64,000 nucleotides of DNA from NCBI RefSeq assembly GCF_000008765.1, contig NC_003030.1, positions 1,088,001-1,152,000 of the forward strand, written 5' to 3'. Positions 60,344 through 64,000 of the stretch are shown piece after piece (the first letter of the stretch is position 1; each line of letters starts with the position of its first letter). This DNA is from Clostridium acetobutylicum ATCC 824. Lineage in GTDB: Bacteria; Bacillota; Clostridia; Clostridiales; Clostridiaceae. The position numbers were made by a program, and so were the translations under genes. Below the pieces are notes generated by a model. The model was not told where the DNA came from. It made no database searches and saw nothing but the letters and a program-made list of their open reading frames with translations.

Positions 60344-61825
60344 TTAGCTATTAAATGCATTAGAATATTTTTCAAGTAAATTGTGCTTTAGATCCCAAAG
60401 CTTTTTTGAAAGATCAACATAATAAGTATGTGGATTTTCAAGTCTTAAAACTTCAGCCCAAAGCTTTTCTGTTTCTTTTTTTGCTATATTTCTTATTTCT
60501 AAAACTTCAGGATTTTCATATACGAGTTCTCCTTTTTTAAATAATTGAACTCTTAAATCTTTAACATAGTAATGCGTTAATTTCTTTTTCTTCCAAGTGT
60601 AAATAGGATCAAATATTTCAAGAGGTTTAGTTTCATCAATTACCTCATCATTTAAAGTAATCAAATCCGCTAAAGCCTTGTCTGTTTCCTTATCGAACAA
60701 TCTGTAGATTTTTTTGAAGCCTGGGTTTGTTATCTTTTCCTGGTTTTCACTTATTTTGATTTTAGGAACGATATTTCCTTCGTCATTTTCTACAGCACAA
60801 AGCTTAAATACTCCTCCAAAAACAGGTTCTGATTTTGCAGTTATAAGTCTTTCGCCTACTCCGAAACTGTCAACTTCAGCGCCTTGAAGAAGAACATCTG
60901 TTATTATATGTTCATCTAATGAATTGGAAATTACAATTTTACAATCGCTGTATCCAGCTTCATCAAGGATTTTTCTGCATTTTTTTGTAAGATAAGTTAT
61001 ATCACCGCTGTCTATTCTTATTCCGCTAGGTCTTATACCTTTTGGTTTTAAAACTTCATCAAAAACTTTTATAGCGTTAGGAAGACCTGATTTTAAAACG
61101 TTATAAGTATCTACTAAAAGTACGCAATTTTCAGGATATACATCAGCCCAAGCTTTAAAAGCTTCAAATTCATTATCAAATAATTGAACCCAACTGTGAG
61201 CCATGGTACCAACAGCATTAACTCCAAACATTTGCTCAGATATAGTGCAAGCAGTTGAGCTGCAACCGCCTATAACAGCTGCTCTTGCACCATAAATAGC
61301 TCCGTCATAGCCTTGAGCACGTCTAGAACCAAACTCCATAACAGGTCTGTTTCCAGCAGCTCTGCATATCCTGTTTGCTTTTGTGGCTATTAAAGTTTGG
61401 TGATTTATTGTTAATAGTATCATAGTTTCAACAAATTGAGCTTGAATTGCAGGGCCTTTTACAGTTACAAGAGGTTCATTTGGAAATACAGGATTACCCT
61501 CTGGTACTGCCCATACATCGCATTCAAATTTAAAGTCTTTAAGATATGAAAGGAATTCTTCAGAAAATTCGTGTTTACTTCTTAGATAATCTATATCTTC
61601 CTTTGTAAATCTTAAATTAGAAAGGTACTCTGTTAGTTGTTGCACACCAGCCATTATGCAGTAGCCACCGTTGTCAGGAACCCTTCTAAAAAACATATCA
61701 AAATAGGCTGTTTTATTTCCCACATTTTTATTTAAGTATCCATTTCCCATAGTAAGTTCGTAGAAATCCACTAGCATTGTCAGATTTCTGTCATCCTTAA
61801 TATCAAAATTCTTTTTGAATTCCAT
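60344..61825 (-). CDS. pncB: Nicotinate phosphoribosyltransferase
   Basis: Makes nicotinate mononucleotide from nicotinate and PRPP in NAD salvage. The 493-residue protein has LTMLVDFYELTMGNGYL at the start, MEFGSRRAQG, GTMAHSWVQLF (histidine region), and the PRPP-binding GIRIDSGDI. ATG 61825 is nine bases after GGGGAA; six upstream codons are open. It is co-transcribed with the aminotransferase gene that follows. Confidence 0.92.
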   Translation of the reverse strand: MEFKKNFDIKDDRNLTMLVDFYELTMGNGYLNKNVGNKTAYFDMFFRRVPDNGGYCIMAGVQQLTEYLSNLRFTKEDIDYLRSKHEFSEEFLSYLKDFKFECDVWAVPEGNPVFPNEPLVTVKGPAIQAQFVETMILLTINHQTLIATKANRICRAAGNRPVMEFGSRRAQGYDGAIYGARAAVIGGCSSTACTISEQMFGVNAVGTMAHSWVQLFDNEFEAFKAWADVYPENCVLLVDTYNVLKSGLPNAIKVFDEVLKPKGIRPSGIRIDSGDITYLTKKCRKILDEAGYSDCKIVISNSLDEHIITDVLLQGAEVDSFGVGERLITAKSEPVFGGVFKLCAVENDEGNIVPKIKISENQEKITNPGFKKIYRLFDKETDKALADLITLNDEVIDETKPLEIFDPIYTWKKKKLTHYYVKDLRVQLFKKGELVYENPEVLEIRNIAKKETEKLWAEVLRLENPHTYYVDLSKKLWDLKHNLLEKYSNAFNS

Positions 61826-61843
61826 AAAAATTTCCCCTATCAT

Positions 61844-62263
61844 TTAAGTGGTATAGTTATGCATTTGTTTTCCTGTAGGGTTTCCATAGTTAAATATAAA
61901 CAAAAGCCCTACTAATGTATTTATATATTATAACTTATTCTAATACCATATCAAAATTATTACAATATATTTTCGCAATGTAGTGGCATACCACCTTAAA
62001 AGTATTTTTACAACATAGTGGTACATACATTTATATAACTTATGTAGAAATCTTCGTAAGCTGTGCTTTAAAGCGAAGATAAAATTAATTGGGTTAGGTA
62101 TTTGAAATTATAGTGGTTTAAAATTTTTTAATATGATAAGAATTAAAAATGTGATGATTATATAATTTTTTAGTTTGACTACTTACTAGAAGAAATATAA
62201 AATGTATAAGTTAAACAAAAATAAAATATTTGAAAGTATAAGTTTAAACTAGGTGGGTAAGGT
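61844..62263. other. Divergent intergenic region with repeated TAGTGG motifs
   Basis: About 420 bases between divergent pncB and the helicase gene. The 6-mer TAGTGG occurs at 61981, 62016 and 62111; the first two copies lie in similar surroundings (CAATGTAGTGGCATACCA and CAACATAGTGGTACATACA). A GTGG-CATA-CCAC dyad covers 61983-61994. A CTTCG/CGAAG hairpin lies at 62051-62077. No gene was found. Confidence 0.45.
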
Positions 62264-64000
62264 ATGATTTCAGAAGCTGTAAAAAGAGAATTTTGTTTAT
62301 TGAGAGATAAAATAATAGAACAAAGCTATAAACATCTTGATAACATGCAGAGAAATGCAGTTTTTAATGGTGGAAGTAACTGCATTGTCGTAGCATGTCC
62401 AGGAGCAGGAAAAACTCAAGTTATTCTTAATAGAGTAGATTATCTATGTAAATTTGGACCAGTATATAATACTGAGTATGTTCCTGATTCTCTAAAACAA
62501 GAGGATTTAGAATATATGAGGGATTACTTAAATAATTTTTCAATTAAGAAGACAAGCATAATAACCAATAGAATTAGGCATCTTATGAGCTTGAAAAAAG
62601 TCTCCACTGACAATATCATAGTAATAACTTTTACAAAGGCTGCAGCGGTAAATATGAAGCGAAGATATATAAACTATTTTAATAGTAGAAAAACGCCTTT
62701 TTTTGGAACCTTTCATAGTTTGTTCTATAAGATACTATCAAGGCATAAAGGAAATATAAAAATCATAGAGGAAATTCAAAAATACAATATAGTTAAATCA
62801 GTTCTTATGAAGTACATGGATGAAGTAAATGATGATAAGCTAAGAGAGGTAATAAACGATATATCAAGTCTTAAGTGCAGCGAGTGCAGCATGGAAGACT
62901 TTAAGTCTCAAGTAGATAAGAAAATTTTTGAGGAATGCTATGAAAGATACGAAAGCTATAAGAAGGATAATTCACTTATGGATTTTGATGATCTTCAAAT
63001 AGAGTGTATGAAAATGTTTGAGGAAAGACCTGAACTCCTTCGCGGCTACAGTAATCTATTTATGTATGTTTTAGTTGATGAATTTCAAGATTCCGATTCT
63101 CTTCAAATAAAGCTTTTAAAGATGCTAAGTGAAAAAAGCAGTATATATGCAGTAGGAGATGAAGATCAATGTATATATTCTTTTAGAGGTTCAAGGCCAG
63201 ATTGCATGGTGGATTTTGATAAGATATTTAAGGATGGAAGAAAGCTATTTCTAAGTACAAACTATAGAAGTGTTAGGAATATAGTTGACATTTCCAAGAA
63301 TTTAATAGCAAATAATGAGAAGAGAAATTTAAAGGACATAGATGCAAATAAATCAGACAGTGGAAAGATAACTATAATTAACAGCAAAAATGAGAATATA
63401 GAAGCAGATAAAATAACAATAGAAATTGAAAAATTAAAAAACATATCAGACTATAATTATTCTGATATTGCGATACTGTATAGAACTAATGTTGAAAGTA
63501 GGAGTCTAATTGACAGTTTCATAAGAAGAAATATTCCTTTTAAGTTTTTGGATAGGGAGTATAATTTTTTTGAACATTTTATATGTAAAGATATAGCTGC
63601 GTATTTAAGGCTTAGTATTGATGAATTTAATCGCGAAAGTTTTTTGCGGATAATAAATAGACCATTTAGGTATATAAGTAAGGTTAATCTTCAAAAAGTA
63701 AAAAGTTATGGCAATATGGAAAGTGTCTTTGATATATTAAAAAATATAGAGGATCTTCCTATATTCCAAATTAAAGACATTGAAAAACTTCAAACTAAGA
63801 TAAGAAATTTAAATAAAATGTCCCTTTTAAGTGCTGTGCAGTTTATAATTTCAGATTTAGGCTATAGTGATTATATTCAAGATTACTGTAAAAAAAGAGG
63901 CTTTGATGTGGAAGAAATGATGGATATAATTGAAGAATTTAAAAGTGCTTGTGATGGATATAATAATATAATTAAATTTCTTTCACATATAGAAGAGGTT
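62264..64000 (+). CDS. UvrD/PcrA-like superfamily 1 DNA helicase (3' end outside window)
   Basis: The frame is open from ATG 62264 to the window end (579 codons seen). SF1A motifs occur in order: CPGAGKTQV (Walker A), VITFTKAAAVNMK (Ia), GTFHSLFYKIL (Ib), LVDEFQDSDSLQ (II), VGDEDQCIYSFRGSRPD (III) and FLSTNYRS (IV). This is a 3'-5' DNA translocase or helicase. About 40 additional residues sit between the Walker A and Ia motifs, which is unusual for PcrA. AGGTGGG precedes the ATG. Confidence 0.88.
   Translation, partial: MISEAVKREFCLLRDKIIEQSYKHLDNMQRNAVFNGGSNCIVVACPGAGKTQVILNRVDYLCKFGPVYNTEYVPDSLKQEDLEYMRDYLNNFSIKKTSIITNRIRHLMSLKKVSTDNIIVITFTKAAAVNMKRRYINYFNSRKTPFFGTFHSLFYKILSRHKGNIKIIEEIQKYNIVKSVLMKYMDEVNDDKLREVINDISSLKCSECSMEDFKSQVDKKIFEECYERYESYKKDNSLMDFDDLQIECMKMFEERPELLRGYSNLFMYVLVDEFQDSDSLQIKLLKMLSEKSSIYAVGDEDQCIYSFRGSRPDCMVDFDKIFKDGRKLFLSTNYRSVRNIVDISKNLIANNEKRNLKDIDANKSDSGKITIINSKNENIEADKITIEIEKLKNISDYNYSDIAILYRTNVESRSLIDSFIRRNIPFKFLDREYNFFEHFICKDIAAYLRLSIDEFNRESFLRIINRPFRYISKVNLQKVKSYGNMESVFDILKNIEDLPIFQIKDIEKLQTKIRNLNKMSLLSAVQFIISDLGYSDYIQDYCKKRGFDVEEMMDIIEEFKSACDGYNNIIKFLSHIEEV

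Overview
The window is low-GC, AT-rich Firmicute chromosome. Gene content points to a solvent-forming Clostridium: Re-type citrate synthase with aconitase and NAD-type isocitrate dehydrogenase, pyruvate formate-lyase, MurT/GatD, RRNPP-like regulators and many clostridial small proteins. From memory, order and content match Clostridium acetobutylicum (roughly the CA_C09xx to CA_C10xx region). That assignment is recall, not a search result. No phage, insertion sequence or CRISPR array was seen.

Layout. 1-6.8 kb: a DegV protein and PadR regulator, an MntP-like transporter, a Fur-family regulator, a rhomboid protease, a short FtsH paralogue and a YtxH-type micro-ORF. 7-12.2 kb: two tandem HTH+TPR receptors of the peptide-pheromone (RRNPP) type, then clpB. 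12.3-16.4 kb is cell envelope: polysaccharide deacetylase, GatD/MurT and UppP. 17.0-22.3 kb: one rRNA operon (tandem promoters, 16S, 23S, 5S) ending in tRNA-Asn. 22.4-27.7 kb: plsC, a duplicated pair of large membrane proteins (second copy frameshifted) and a divergent pair of coiled-coil genes.

28-37 kb is metabolic: Re-citrate synthase, aconitase and isocitrate dehydrogenase make 2-oxoglutarate; argG/argH then use glutamate-derived citrulline; a PEPCK/HprK-like P-loop ATPase follows. 37-42.8 kb: a DUF378 protein, an Lrp-type regulator, an RNase H-like exonuclease, a CBS protein, and pflB-pflA behind a ZTP (pfl-motif) riboswitch. 43-46.2 kb: a PilZ protein and a SAM-I riboswitch controlling the methionine importer metNIQ. 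46.5-49.1 kb: a second RNase H-like protein overlapping a GT-C-like membrane protein, then a lone pilin-like gene. 49-55.6 kb: gltX, a DJ-1 protein, a DUF488 protein, a D,D-carboxypeptidase and small membrane proteins, ending in a nucleoside-diphosphate-kinase-like protein that has lost its catalytic histidine. 55.7-62 kb: hom-thrC, an ASCH protein, and a nicotinate phosphoribosyltransferase plus aminotransferase operon. 62.26 kb to the end: a UvrD-like helicase cut by the window edge.

Non-ATG starts are common when placed by ribosome binding site (TTG for pflA, dacF, the aminotransferase, gatD and an RNase H-like gene; perhaps ATT for murT). The least explained items are the His-less NDK homologue, the frameshifted membrane-protein duplication, the receptor pair without a visible signal peptide, and a three-helix foldback downstream of argH.
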